Assembly: GCA_040510075.1 (NCBI GenBank)
Contig: JBEVJT010000091.1
Coordinates: 1 to 21,616 of the forward strand
From: VAZQ01 sp040510075
GTDB taxonomy: Bacteria > Pseudomonadota > Alphaproteobacteria > Rhizobiales > Xanthobacteraceae
Length of the DNA: 21,616 bases
Direction of reading: 5' to 3'
Shown here: positions 1-6,562 of the stretch, in pieces
Numbering within the stretch: position 1 is the first letter of the stretch
Layout of the letters: each line of letters opens with the position of its first letter
Made by a program: the position numbers and the translations under genes
Notes under the pieces: generated by a model
Database searches by the model: none
What the model was told of the DNA's origin: nothing
What the model saw: the letters and a program-made list of their open reading frames with translations, nothing else

Positions 1-416
1 TGATGCCTTCGGCTGCCATGCTAGATGCCAAAATTGTCCCCGAGAAGGATCTGAAGAAGGTCATCTACTCCGGCGGACATGACGCCAGCATCGTTGCCGT
101 TGCGGAAGGCAAGGTGGACGCCGCCGCGGTCGCCGATCGGATTTTCCAGGGCGCCTGCGACAAGAAGCTGGTCGATTGCAGCAAGATCAAGATTATCTGG
201 AAGTCGCCCCCCATCCCCAATGATCCCCTGTTCTACCGCAAGCCCATATCGCAACCCATGAAGGCCAAGATCGCGGATGCGTTTTATGCGATCAGGAATC
301 TGACGTTTGGCGAGATGGGCATGGTCTCGCGCTTTGCGCCTGCCAATGATCAGACCTATGACGTCATCCGCGGCATCGCCAAGACGCTCAATCTCGACCT
401 CACGAAAATGAAGTGA
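1..416 (+). CDS. phnD: Phosphonate/phosphite-type ABC transporter substrate-binding protein, C-terminal part
   Basis: This is the 3' end of a gene that begins left of the window; the first complete codon is at position 3 and the TGA stop is at 414-416. The visible 137 residues match the C-terminal lobe of PhnD-family periplasmic receptors: a GGHDASI segment, the VAEGKVDAAAV stretch, and a WKSPPIPNDPLFYR stretch that resembles the PIPNDP element of this family. The family binds phosphonates, phosphite or related P-oxoanions in the periplasm and hands them to PhnE/PhnC. The next genes are a permease, an ATPase and a second permease on the same strand, so this is the receptor of that system. The N-terminal half and the signal peptide are missing, so ligand specificity cannot be judged. 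The family assignment is good; the actual ligand is unknown. Confidence 0.85.
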   Translation, partial: MPSAAMLDAKIVPEKDLKKVIYSGGHDASIVAVAEGKVDAAAVADRIFQGACDKKLVDCSKIKIIWKSPPIPNDPLFYRKPISQPMKAKIADAFYAIRNLTFGEMGMVSRFAPANDQTYDVIRGIAKTLNLDLTKMK

Positions 417-457
417 TAGTCGCGCGGCCGGCGCAGACGGCCCCACGCCTGCGCGAG

Positions 458-480
458 CCCTTCCCCTTGCCGGGGGAGGG
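458..480. repeat. Pyrimidine/purine-rich intergenic hairpin between phnD and phnE
   Basis: The 91-base gap between the receptor and the first permease holds a C/T-rich arm (CCCTTCCCC) followed after a short loop by a G/A-rich arm (GGGGGAGGG). The two can pair into a stem with one or two G-U pairs. Similar short inverted repeats are common in intergenic DNA of GC-rich proteobacteria. There is no T-run after it, so a classical terminator is unlikely. In a transporter operon such a stem may tune the amount of receptor against permease by protecting the upstream mRNA; that role is inference. Confidence 0.4.
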
Positions 481-507
481 ACTAGTTCGGGTTCGCATCA
501 CTTTCAG

Positions 508-1299
508 ATGAAGCTCGTGCTGACGAATAACGCGTCTCTCCGAAGCCGGGCCAAATTCATTGCCGCTCTCATCATTGCCGCGGCCTTCCTGGGCTGGAGT
601 GCAAACAATCTGGAGCTCAGCGCCGGCGGGTTTTTGCGCGCAATGCCGGTCATCGGGGATTATTTGGCGCGCATGGTGCCGCCCGACTGGCGCGCGCTTG
701 ACGAGCTCTGGGGCCCCACTCTCGATACGCTCTGCATCGCGATCTGGGGCATTGTCATTGCAACGGTCATCGGGTTTCCGCTTGGGGCGCTCGCGGCGCG
801 CAATCTCACGTCTTCGGCAATCCTCAGAACATCCGCGAGCACGATCCTCAACGTCTTGCGCAGCATCTCGGAGCTGATCTGGGCCGTGTTCTTCGTCGCC
901 GCAGTTGGGCTTGGGCCGTTCCCGGGTGCGCTTGCCTTGGGGGTGAATTTCGGCGGCATTCTCGGACGTCTCTATGCGGAGGCCATCGAGAACATTGACC
1001 CGAAGCCGCTTGAGGCCATGCGCGCCACCGGCGCCGGCCATGTGCAGACGATCCTGTTCGCCGTGCTGCCGCAGGTCATGCCGCAGATCGTCTCCTATAA
1101 TCTTTACTGGTTCGAAGTGGGCGTGCGCTCGGCGACTGTGCTGGGCATGATCGGCGCAGGCGGCATCGGTTTTGAGCTGGTTACCACGATCCGGCTCTAT
1201 GAATTCCGCGCCACCGCCGCGATCTTGTTGGTAATCCTGGCTCTGGTCACGATCATCGATCAGGCCTCGGCGGTTTTGCGCAAGAGCATCGTGCGATGA
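508..1299 (+). CDS. phnE: Phosphonate-type ABC transporter permease, PhnE family (first copy)
   Basis: This 263-residue integral membrane protein forms half of the inner-membrane channel of the P-compound importer. Several hydrophobic segments are visible, roughly at residues 15-31, 75-97, 123-150 and 235-250. The cytoplasmic EAA loop that docks on the ATPase is at about 169-189 (EAMRATGAGHVQTILFAVLPQ begins with EAM and ends in LPQ). The family-typical AVGLGPFPG is at 132-140 and RSATVLGMIGAGGIGF at 207-222. It resembles the second permease at 2143-2961, with the same LRSI, GLGPFPG and SATVLG blocks, so the pair probably forms a heterodimer. The ATG at 508 has no strong ribosome binding site. 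It lies 91 bases after the receptor and 20 bases before the ATPase gene. Confidence 0.9.
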   Translation: MKLVLTNNASLRSRAKFIAALIIAAAFLGWSANNLELSAGGFLRAMPVIGDYLARMVPPDWRALDELWGPTLDTLCIAIWGIVIATVIGFPLGALAARNLTSSAILRTSASTILNVLRSISELIWAVFFVAAVGLGPFPGALALGVNFGGILGRLYAEAIENIDPKPLEAMRATGAGHVQTILFAVLPQVMPQIVSYNLYWFEVGVRSATVLGMIGAGGIGFELVTTIRLYEFRATAAILLVILALVTIIDQASAVLRKSIVR

Positions 1300-1304
1300 G
1301 TTCC

Positions 1305-1310
1305 GAGGAA
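1305..1310 (+). promoter_or_regulatory. Ribosome binding site that supports the GTG start of phnC
   Basis: GAGGAA lies 9 bases before the GTG at 1320. The ATG at 1296, which overlaps the permease stop, opens a frame that ends after five codons. The GTG is therefore the better start for the ATPase. Confidence 0.6.
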
Positions 1311-1319
1311 TAACGTTTC

Positions 1320-2150
1320 GTGACCGCCATAATAGACAGCTCCGAAAAAGCGGCATCCCAGCCTTCCGTCCTTCCAAACAGCGCAACGGAGCCTGTCGTC
1401 ACTCTCGCAAACATCTGTAAGAGCTTTGCGGCGGGCCAAATCGTCGCCGTCCACAATGTGAGCTTCACGGTGTGCCGGGGCGAATTCCTGGTTGTTCTCG
1501 GCCCAAGCGGTGCCGGAAAATCGACGTTGATGCGATGCATCAACCGGCTCGCCGTTCCTACGTCCGGCCAGGTCTTTGTGAATGGGCGCGAGGTGACTGC
1601 GGCAGCGCGCGAGCTGCGCAAGCTGCGTCAGGGCATCGGCATGGTGTTTCAGCAGTTCAATCTGGTGCCCCGGCTCTCGGTGATGATGAATGTGCTGGCC
1701 GGACGCCTGTCCTATCGCTCGGCGTGGCGCACCCTCTTTTACAGCTTCACCCGCGAGGATCGAGCCATTGCGCTCGAGGCGCTGGAAATGGTGGGGCTCG
1801 GTCACAAAGCGTTCCAGCGCGCCGACACCCTGAGCGGAGGCGAACAGCAGCGGGTGGGAATTGCACGCGCGCTTACCCAGCGGCCCAGCGTGATTCTTGC
1901 CGACGAGCCTGTGGCGAGCCTCGATCCAAAGATTGCTCGCCAGGTTCTTGGCTATCTCAAAGATATTTCCGAGCGCCTGGGTATCAGCGTCATCTGCAAT
2001 CTGCACCAGATCGATTTTGCACGTGAATATGCGCAACGCATCATTGGACTTGCGCGCGGAGAGGTGATCTTCGACGGCCGGCCCGACGAGCTGACGCCCG
2101 AAGTGATCGAGCGCATCTACGCCGGGCGCAAGGAGACCGACATTGGCTAA
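1320..2150 (+). CDS. phnC: Phosphonate-type ABC transporter ATP-binding protein
   Basis: This is the cytoplasmic ATPase that powers the importer, 276 residues from a GTG start. Visible motifs in order are Walker A GPSGAGKST (61-69), the Q-loop VFQQFN (109-114), the ABC signature LSGGEQQ (171-177), Walker B VILADEP followed by SLD (191-202), and the switch histidine H229 in CNLHQ. The insert between Walker A and the signature (AGRLSYRSAWRT, then the LFYSFTRED region) is typical of PhnC proteins rather than of generic amino-acid transporters. About 25 residues precede the usual start of the domain and look unstructured. The gene sits between two PhnE permeases, and its TAA stop at 2148-2150 overlaps the start of the second permease by 8 bases, which implies coupled translation. 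Confidence 0.9.
   Translation: MTAIIDSSEKAASQPSVLPNSATEPVVTLANICKSFAAGQIVAVHNVSFTVCRGEFLVVLGPSGAGKSTLMRCINRLAVPTSGQVFVNGREVTAAARELRKLRQGIGMVFQQFNLVPRLSVMMNVLAGRLSYRSAWRTLFYSFTREDRAIALEALEMVGLGHKAFQRADTLSGGEQQRVGIARALTQRPSVILADEPVASLDPKIARQVLGYLKDISERLGISVICNLHQIDFAREYAQRIIGLARGEVIFDGRPDELTPEVIERIYAGRKETDIG
2130..2135 (+). promoter_or_regulatory. Ribosome binding site that fixes the TTG start of the second permease
   Basis: AAGGAG inside the end of phnC lies 7 bases before the TTG at 2143. No ATG in this frame is nearby with comparable spacing, so the rare TTG start is favoured. It would weaken or couple synthesis of the second permease. Confidence 0.6.
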
Positions 2151-2961
2151 CGCGCTGTCCATCGCGGTCGAAGGCGCGCTCGCGCGCGAGGCAGCGTTTC
2201 GTCATCGCAAGCTCGCGTTTCGGTTCGCTCTCGCCGCGCTGCTTCTCGTTGTCTTATGGGCCAGCGCCGCGCGCATCAAGCTCAGTCCCGCAGCGATGGT
2301 TCAGGGTGTGCCGAACATGTGGGACTTTTTTGTTCGCATGTTCCCGCCCGATCTGTCGTTCTTCGGACTGCTGGTCGAACCAGCGATCGAGACGGTTCAG
2401 ATCGCCGCCTGGGGAACGCTGCTCGCAGTCCTCGCCTCCGCGCCACTCGCGCTCCTTGCCGCGCATAACACCAGCCCGCATTTCCTCTTTTATTTCATTA
2501 GCCGCATTTTCCTCAACCTTTTGCGGAGCATCAATGAGCTGATCTACGCGCTTATCCTGGTGAGCGCCGTAGGTCTGGGCCCCTTCCCGGGCGTGCTGGC
2601 CATTGCGCTCCATGCCACGGGCATGCTGGCCAAATTCGTGGCCGAAGAGATCGAGCACGTGGACCGCGGCCAGGTGGAGGCGATGCAGACCGCAGGCGCC
2701 GGGCGCACGCAGATCATCATGTTTGCGATTTTGCCGCAGATATTGCCTGCGGTGTTCGGCTATATTCTTTACCGGTTCGACGTGAGCATTCGGTCAGCCA
2801 CCGTGCTCGGGCTCGTCGGCGCGGGCGGGCTCGGCTTCTCGCTCATCAAGACTATGAAATTGTTCAAATACCACGAGACCGCGGCCTGCATTCTGGTGAT
2901 CATTGTCTTGGTCTGGATGGCGGACTGGATCAGTAGCTATTTGCGCAAGAAAGTGCTGTAA
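2143..2961 (+). CDS. phnE: Phosphonate-type ABC transporter permease, PhnE family (second copy)
   Basis: This 272-residue membrane protein is the second channel half. It shares the family landmarks with the first copy: AVGLGPFPG (142-150), an EAA loop from EAMQTAGAG to FAILPQ (179-199), and IRSATVLGLVGAGGLGFSL (216-234). Hydrophobic spans are visible near 26-41, 82-107, 133-158 and 247-262. The start is TTG, supported by AAGGAG 7 bases upstream and an 8-base overlap with phnC; a downstream start would cut into the first membrane helix. Two PhnE genes in one operon occur in this transporter family and point to a heterodimeric channel. A radical SAM gene follows after only 14 bases and probably belongs to the same transcript. 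Confidence 0.88.
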   Translation: MANALSIAVEGALAREAAFRHRKLAFRFALAALLLVVLWASAARIKLSPAAMVQGVPNMWDFFVRMFPPDLSFFGLLVEPAIETVQIAAWGTLLAVLASAPLALLAAHNTSPHFLFYFISRIFLNLLRSINELIYALILVSAVGLGPFPGVLAIALHATGMLAKFVAEEIEHVDRGQVEAMQTAGAGRTQIIMFAILPQILPAVFGYILYRFDVSIRSATVLGLVGAGGLGFSLIKTMKLFKYHETAACILVIIVLVWMADWISSYLRKKVL

Positions 2962-2975
2962 GCCCGAATCCGCGC

Positions 2976-3944
2976 ATGTCCGAGAAACTCGATCCGCGGA
3001 AGTTTCGCGATCCCCGGAGAACGGCGGGCGGCGAGCCCCGCGCGCGCGTCAGGCTGCAGCATTTGACCACGTTGTGGTTCAATACGGGGACGCTTTGCAA
3101 TATCACCTGCCGCAATTGTTACATCGAGTCGAGCCCGAAAAATGATCGGCTCGTTTATCTCACGCGCAGCGAGGTTGTCACCTATCTCGACGAGATCGAG
3201 TGCGAGCGTTGGAGGACGGAGGAAATCGGCTTCACGGGCGGCGAGCCTTTCATGAACCCCGAATTCATGGAAATGCTGGAAGAAGCTCTTTTGCGCGGTT
3301 TCCGCGTGCTCGTGCTGACGAACGCGATGCGTCCGATGCAGCTTAAAAAGCGCAAGCTTCTCGAGCTTCAGAGTCGGTTTGGAAGGAGGCTGAACATCCG
3401 TGTCTCGCTCGATCATTTCTCGGCGGAGCGACATGAGGACGAGCGGGGGCCCGGTACGTTCAGGCCGACCCTGGAAGGCCTGATCTGGCTCGCACGCTCC
3501 GGGTTCAGGGTAGCGGTCGCGGGGCGCACGATGTGGGATGATGATCCGAACACCGAACGGTCGGGCTACGCGCGACTCTTCGCCAAGCACGGCATACCAA
3601 TCAATGCGCAAAATCCGAGGGAGCTTGTACTCTTTCCCGAGATTGAAGTGGGCTCGGACGTCCCCGAGATCACCGATTCCTGCTGGGGTGTCCTCGGCAA
3701 GTCACCGGCCGCAGTGATGTGTTCGAGTTCGCGCATGGTCGTGAAACGTAAAGGGCAAGATCATCCAGTTGTGCTCGCCTGCACGCTTATTCCCTATGAC
3801 CAGCAGTTTGAGCTGGGCGCAACGCTCACACAGAGCCTGCGTGAGGTGCCCTTGAATCATCCGACATGCGCAAAATTTTGCGTCCTCGGAGGTGGATCGT
3901 GCAGCCCTTCTGCCAGTGCCACCCCGTTGGGAGCCGCAGAGTGA
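2976..3944 (+). CDS. Radical SAM protein with cysteine-rich (SPASM/twitch-like) C-terminal domain
   Basis: The 322-residue protein carries the radical SAM cluster motif CX3CX2C as C41-N-I-T-C45-R-N-C48-Y, preceded by a beta-strand (LWFNTGTL) and followed by the SAM-binding GGEP element at 88-91 in GFTGGEPFMNPEF. These predict reductive cleavage of S-adenosylmethionine to start radical chemistry in the cytoplasm. Six further cysteines lie in the last third (C236, C249, C269, C298, C302, C309), including CAKFC and GGGSC. This pattern suggests at least one auxiliary Fe-S cluster of the SPASM or twitch kind. The substrate is not recognisable. The gene begins 14 bases after the second PhnE permease, so it is probably co-transcribed with the transporter and may act on the imported compound or on a peptide. 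It is not PhnJ, the C-P lyase, whose cysteine spacing differs. No clear ribosome binding site precedes the ATG. Confidence 0.88.
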   Translation: MSEKLDPRKFRDPRRTAGGEPRARVRLQHLTTLWFNTGTLCNITCRNCYIESSPKNDRLVYLTRSEVVTYLDEIECERWRTEEIGFTGGEPFMNPEFMEMLEEALLRGFRVLVLTNAMRPMQLKKRKLLELQSRFGRRLNIRVSLDHFSAERHEDERGPGTFRPTLEGLIWLARSGFRVAVAGRTMWDDDPNTERSGYARLFAKHGIPINAQNPRELVLFPEIEVGSDVPEITDSCWGVLGKSPAAVMCSSSRMVVKRKGQDHPVVLACTLIPYDQQFELGATLTQSLREVPLNHPTCAKFCVLGGGSCSPSASATPLGAAE

Positions 3945-4030
3945 GGTCAAGTAACCCTGAAATGCATCGCTTTCGCGCCGCGGAGCTGGCGGCAGAATAT
4001 CTACCCGGCATTTCACTACCCCCTGCGGGC

Positions 4031-4119
4031 TAGAGCATTGTGGCGCACGACCTTTTCCGAAAACCGGTTTCCACCCTCGGGTAAAGCCCGAGGGCATGCT
4101 TTTTCGGGATCATGCTCTA
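4031..4119. repeat. Rhizobiales-type intergenic palindromic repeat element
   Basis: The 89-base element has perfect 8-base terminal inverted repeats (TAGAGCAT at 4031-4038, ATGCTCTA at 4112-4119). It contains a perfect 10-base palindrome AAACCGGTTT at 4061-4070 and an internal hairpin with arms CCCTCGGG (4074-4081) and CCCGAGGG (4087-4094). The wording of its ends and of the CCGAAAACCGG core resembles a dispersed repeat frequent between genes in Bradyrhizobium and related genomes, from memory rather than by search. It lies 86 bases after the radical SAM stop and just before the 3' end of the small minus-strand gene. It could act as a bidirectional terminator or mRNA stabiliser. Confidence 0.7.
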
Positions 4120-4123
4120 ATTT

Positions 4124-4312
4124 TCAGATGTGGCGCGCGAACATCAGGGCAAAGAACATGAGCGCGCCCATCCAAATGAGCATGATGAACACGGCCGCTG
4201 TAATGGTCGCCAGCGGCCAATGACGCCGCAGCCACTTTAGTCTCTCGGATCGAGGAACATACGGCCGCGGTGCCAAGGTAGTGTGCGTGCCGTGGTCAAA
4301 CGGAAGAGTCAT
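4124..4312 (-). CDS. Small single-helix membrane protein, unknown function
   Basis: An open frame of 62 codons starts at the ATG 4310-4312 (MTLPFDHGTHTTL) and stops with TGA at 4124-4126. A GAGGG stretch just upstream of the ATG is a usable ribosome binding site. The longer frame up to 4378 begins with GTG and adds a low-quality stretch, so I prefer the inner ATG. The N-terminal half is polar with several prolines and basic residues (RSERLKWLRRHW). The C-terminal half is one strong hydrophobic helix (ATITAAVFIMLIWMGALMFF) ending in RHI. This pattern predicts a single-pass inner-membrane protein with the basic side in the cytoplasm. I do not recognise a family. Its 3' end abuts the palindromic repeat, and its 5' end faces the Bug receptor gene. 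It may be a real small gene or a chance frame. Confidence 0.5.
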   Translation of the reverse strand: MTLPFDHGTHTTLAPRPYVPRSERLKWLRRHWPLATITAAVFIMLIWMGALMFFALMFARHI

Positions 4313-4543
4313 GTCGCCCTCGCCTGATGAGAATGCCGCAACGGCTTCTCCGATGTGCAAGCGGTCACGCAGCCGCACGAGCGCGGTCTGCCGCTAGACC
4401 CAACCTGGAATTCGTGGCCCCCTTCGTCAGCCGCGCATGAACGTGGCTCGGCTTTTTCTTGTATCCCGCGCGACGCTCCCCGCCCGACTCGCGTGGCTCC
4501 CGAGCGACAACAAGCACAAAACTGCTTCCAGCAACATGGCCAA
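4313..4543. other. Divergent spacer between the small membrane protein and the Bug receptor
   Basis: These 231 bases separate two divergent starts and should hold both promoters. I see no tRNA, no clear -35/-10 pair and no strong inverted repeat. The receptor frame stays open back to 4355, but the extra 63 codons read as low-complexity polar sequence ahead of the signal peptide and are probably non-coding. Confidence 0.4.
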
Positions 4544-5611
4544 ATGAAAAGATCTCTGGAGCGTGACAAAAATCCCACACCGGTGAGGGGAGCAACAGGC
4601 TATTATCGGAGGTTGTCACGGTCACGCATACAGGCAAGGCTGCTCGTGGTGAGCCGCGTCGTATTCATTGCTGCTTATCTTCTCGTCTGCATCGGCAGCG
4701 CAGGCACAGTACGCGCAGACTGGCCGGATCGGCCCATCCGCTGGGTCGTGCCGTTCGGGCCCGGCGGTGCAAATGACCTGATCGCGCGGGTTACGGCCGA
4801 CGCCGTGAGCAAGCGCTTGGGACAACCGGTGGTTATTGAAAATCGGCCCGGCGCGGGCGCCGTGGTCGGCACTGCGGCGGTTGCCAAGGCCGCGGGCGAC
4901 GGCCAAACATTCCTGGTCAGCTCGACAGGTGTCATCACCAACAGCCTGATCTTGAAGAATCTGCCCTACGCCGATTCCGAGCTGGTACCCGTCGGCATGG
5001 TTGCTGTCGCGCCGTCCGTCATCGTCGTGCATCCGAGCGTTCCGGCGGGCAACATGGGCGAGTTCGTCGCCTGGGCGAAGAAGCAAGGAGACAAAGGCGT
5101 CAACTGGGCCACCGCCGGCAGCGGCACCACCCCGCACTTTGTAGCCGAGATGATCAAGGAGGCGACCGGCATCTCGCTCAACATCATTCCTCATCGGAGC
5201 GGGAATGATGGAGTGAATGCCGTGCTGGCCAACAGCGTGCCGGCTACTTCGGAGGCAAGCATCGTGGTGCTGCCGCAGATTCAAGCCGGGCTGCTGAAGC
5301 CGATCGCGACAACTTACGAAAAGCGGATGAGCGCCTATCCATCGCTTACGACTACGGCGGAGCAGGGATTCCCGACCATTCGGATCGGCCACTGGGCTGG
5401 ACTGTTCGCGCCGAGCGCCACGCCGCAGCCGATCATTGAGCGCATGAACGCCGAATTGCAGATGGCGCTAAAGACCGCCGAGGTGCACGATAAGCTCGCC
5501 CCTACCGGAATCGAGACAGCCGGCGGCTCGATTGCGGATTTCGTCGGCTTTATTACGAGCGAAAGGCAGCGTCTCGGCGCATTAGCAGCAAAGGCGGGGA
5601 TGGGGCAGTAA
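4544..5611 (+). CDS. Tripartite tricarboxylate transporter (TctC/Bug-type) periplasmic substrate-binding protein
   Basis: From the ATG at 4544 the protein has 355 residues. An arginine-rich N-terminus and a hydrophobic segment (VVFIAAYLLVCIGSA, about 39-53) end in TVRA-DW, a plausible signal peptidase site after residue 58. The mature part has the Bug-family hallmarks: DRPIRWVVPFGPGGAND (62-78) and VIENRPGAGAVVGTAA (97-112). The family binds carboxylates and other small organic acids in the periplasm. Most members are orphans without TctA/TctB nearby, and none are visible here. The start is uncertain, since the frame is open further upstream and the signal peptide would also work from a GTG near 4647. 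The gene converges on the lyase gene with 16 bases between the two stops. A role in uptake or sensing of the pathway substrate is inference. Confidence 0.85.
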   Translation: MKRSLERDKNPTPVRGATGYYRRLSRSRIQARLLVVSRVVFIAAYLLVCIGSAGTVRADWPDRPIRWVVPFGPGGANDLIARVTADAVSKRLGQPVVIENRPGAGAVVGTAAVAKAAGDGQTFLVSSTGVITNSLILKNLPYADSELVPVGMVAVAPSVIVVHPSVPAGNMGEFVAWAKKQGDKGVNWATAGSGTTPHFVAEMIKEATGISLNIIPHRSGNDGVNAVLANSVPATSEASIVVLPQIQAGLLKPIATTYEKRMSAYPSLTTTAEQGFPTIRIGHWAGLFAPSATPQPIIERMNAELQMALKTAEVHDKLAPTGIETAGGSIADFVGFITSERQRLGALAAKAGMGQ

Positions 5612-5627
5612 AGCCGTTTTCGGCCGC

Positions 5628-6500
5628 TCAGCCCGCTCCGGCCGCGTAGCGCAGCTCCATTGCATCGAACGTGGCTTTGTCCACAAGACGCTGACGCTCG
5701 GCGAAGGAAGTCACGGCTCCTTCGTCGAGCACGCCAGTTTGGCGTAACGAACGCAGCGCAGTCTGCATCCCTTTGATCGCGCCCTGCAGCGCGGCATTCG
5801 CATAGACGACCAGCGCAAATCCCATCTCCCCCGCCTGAGTCTGGGTCACGATCGGCGTCTTTCCGCCGAGCACCATGTTCAGCATCTGCGGCGCGGGCAG
5901 AAGCTTTGGCACCGCGCGCAGGTCATCAAGCGTCTCAGGCGCCTCGACGAAGGTCATGTCGGCGCCCGCTTCGATATATTGGCTTGCGCGGTCAATTGCT
6001 GACGAAAGGCCTTCCACCGCACAGGCATCTGTCCGTGCGATCACGACCAGTCCGTCCCGGCGTGCGTCGACGGCGGCTCTCACCTTGCCGGCCATTTCCT
6101 CCGCAGGGATCAACTCCTTGCCGGCGAAATGGCCACAGCGCTTTGGTGTAAGCTGGTCCTCGATCTGCATGGCGCTCGCACCCGCCTGCTCCAGAACGCG
6201 CGTCGCATGCGCAACATTGATCGCGTTGCCGAACCCCGTATCTGCATCGACAATCAGCGGCAGGTCGACCACGCCGCGAATGGACATGGCGTGCTCGGCA
6301 AGCTGGGTCAGATCCATGAAACCCAGGTCCGGCAGGCCGAGATGCATATTTGTCAGTCCTGCACCGGTCAAATAAATGGACTCAAAACCAAGGTCAGCAA
6401 TAACGCGGGCTGCCAATGCGTTTGGTGCGCCCGGCAACAGCACGCCGTTCTTGCGGCCGATCAGGTCTCGTAGCGTTTGGATGTGCTGGGTCGGCATCAT
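5628..6500 (-). CDS. Isocitrate lyase/PEP mutase-family carbon-carbon lyase
   Basis: This 290-residue cytosolic enzyme has an alpha/beta-barrel fold typical of the isocitrate lyase/phosphoenolpyruvate mutase superfamily. The metal-binding DADTGFG is at 85-91 and EDQLTPKRCGH at 114-124. The KRCGH box with its catalytic cysteine C122 is the mark of lyases such as methylisocitrate lyase and 2,3-dimethylmalate lyase. PEP mutases and phosphonate-forming relatives lack it. It therefore probably cleaves a substituted malate or citrate-like acid to pyruvate, succinate or a related oxoacid. The ATG at 6498-6500 is followed at once by a second ATG, and a GGGGGAG stretch sits directly upstream, so the second ATG may be used. 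It is the last gene of the minus-strand run, 62 bases behind the [2Fe-2S]-CoxG gene. The exact substrate cannot be read from sequence; oxaloacetate decarboxylase activity is an alternative. Confidence 0.82.
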   Translation of the reverse strand: MMPTQHIQTLRDLIGRKNGVLLPGAPNALAARVIADLGFESIYLTGAGLTNMHLGLPDLGFMDLTQLAEHAMSIRGVVDLPLIVDADTGFGNAINVAHATRVLEQAGASAMQIEDQLTPKRCGHFAGKELIPAEEMAGKVRAAVDARRDGLVVIARTDACAVEGLSSAIDRASQYIEAGADMTFVEAPETLDDLRAVPKLLPAPQMLNMVLGGKTPIVTQTQAGEMGFALVVYANAALQGAIKGMQTALRSLRQTGVLDEGAVTSFAERQRLVDKATFDAMELRYAAGAG

Positions 6501-6562
6501 CTCCCCCTGCCGTTGACAGATGAGTTGCGGATGCGGGAAGGCTCGTTCGGGATTTTCGTCGC

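Noticed and set aside
400..2162. Two long minus-strand frames opposite phnE and phnC
   Set aside because: They are complementary to clear transporter genes and have Arg/His/Asp-rich composition typical of shadow frames.
2976..3944. PhnJ-type C-P lyase
   Set aside because: The cluster motif is CX3CX2C and the other C-P lyase genes (phnG-L) are absent.
4355..4543. Upstream extension of the Bug receptor
   Set aside because: It adds 63 residues before the signal peptide, which would hide the export signal; it overlaps the divergent spacer.
5628..6500. PEP mutase or phosphonate-forming enzyme, tempting because a phosphonate-type importer is nearby
   Set aside because: The KRCGH box with a catalytic cysteine marks the lyase branch; the mutase-type motif is absent.
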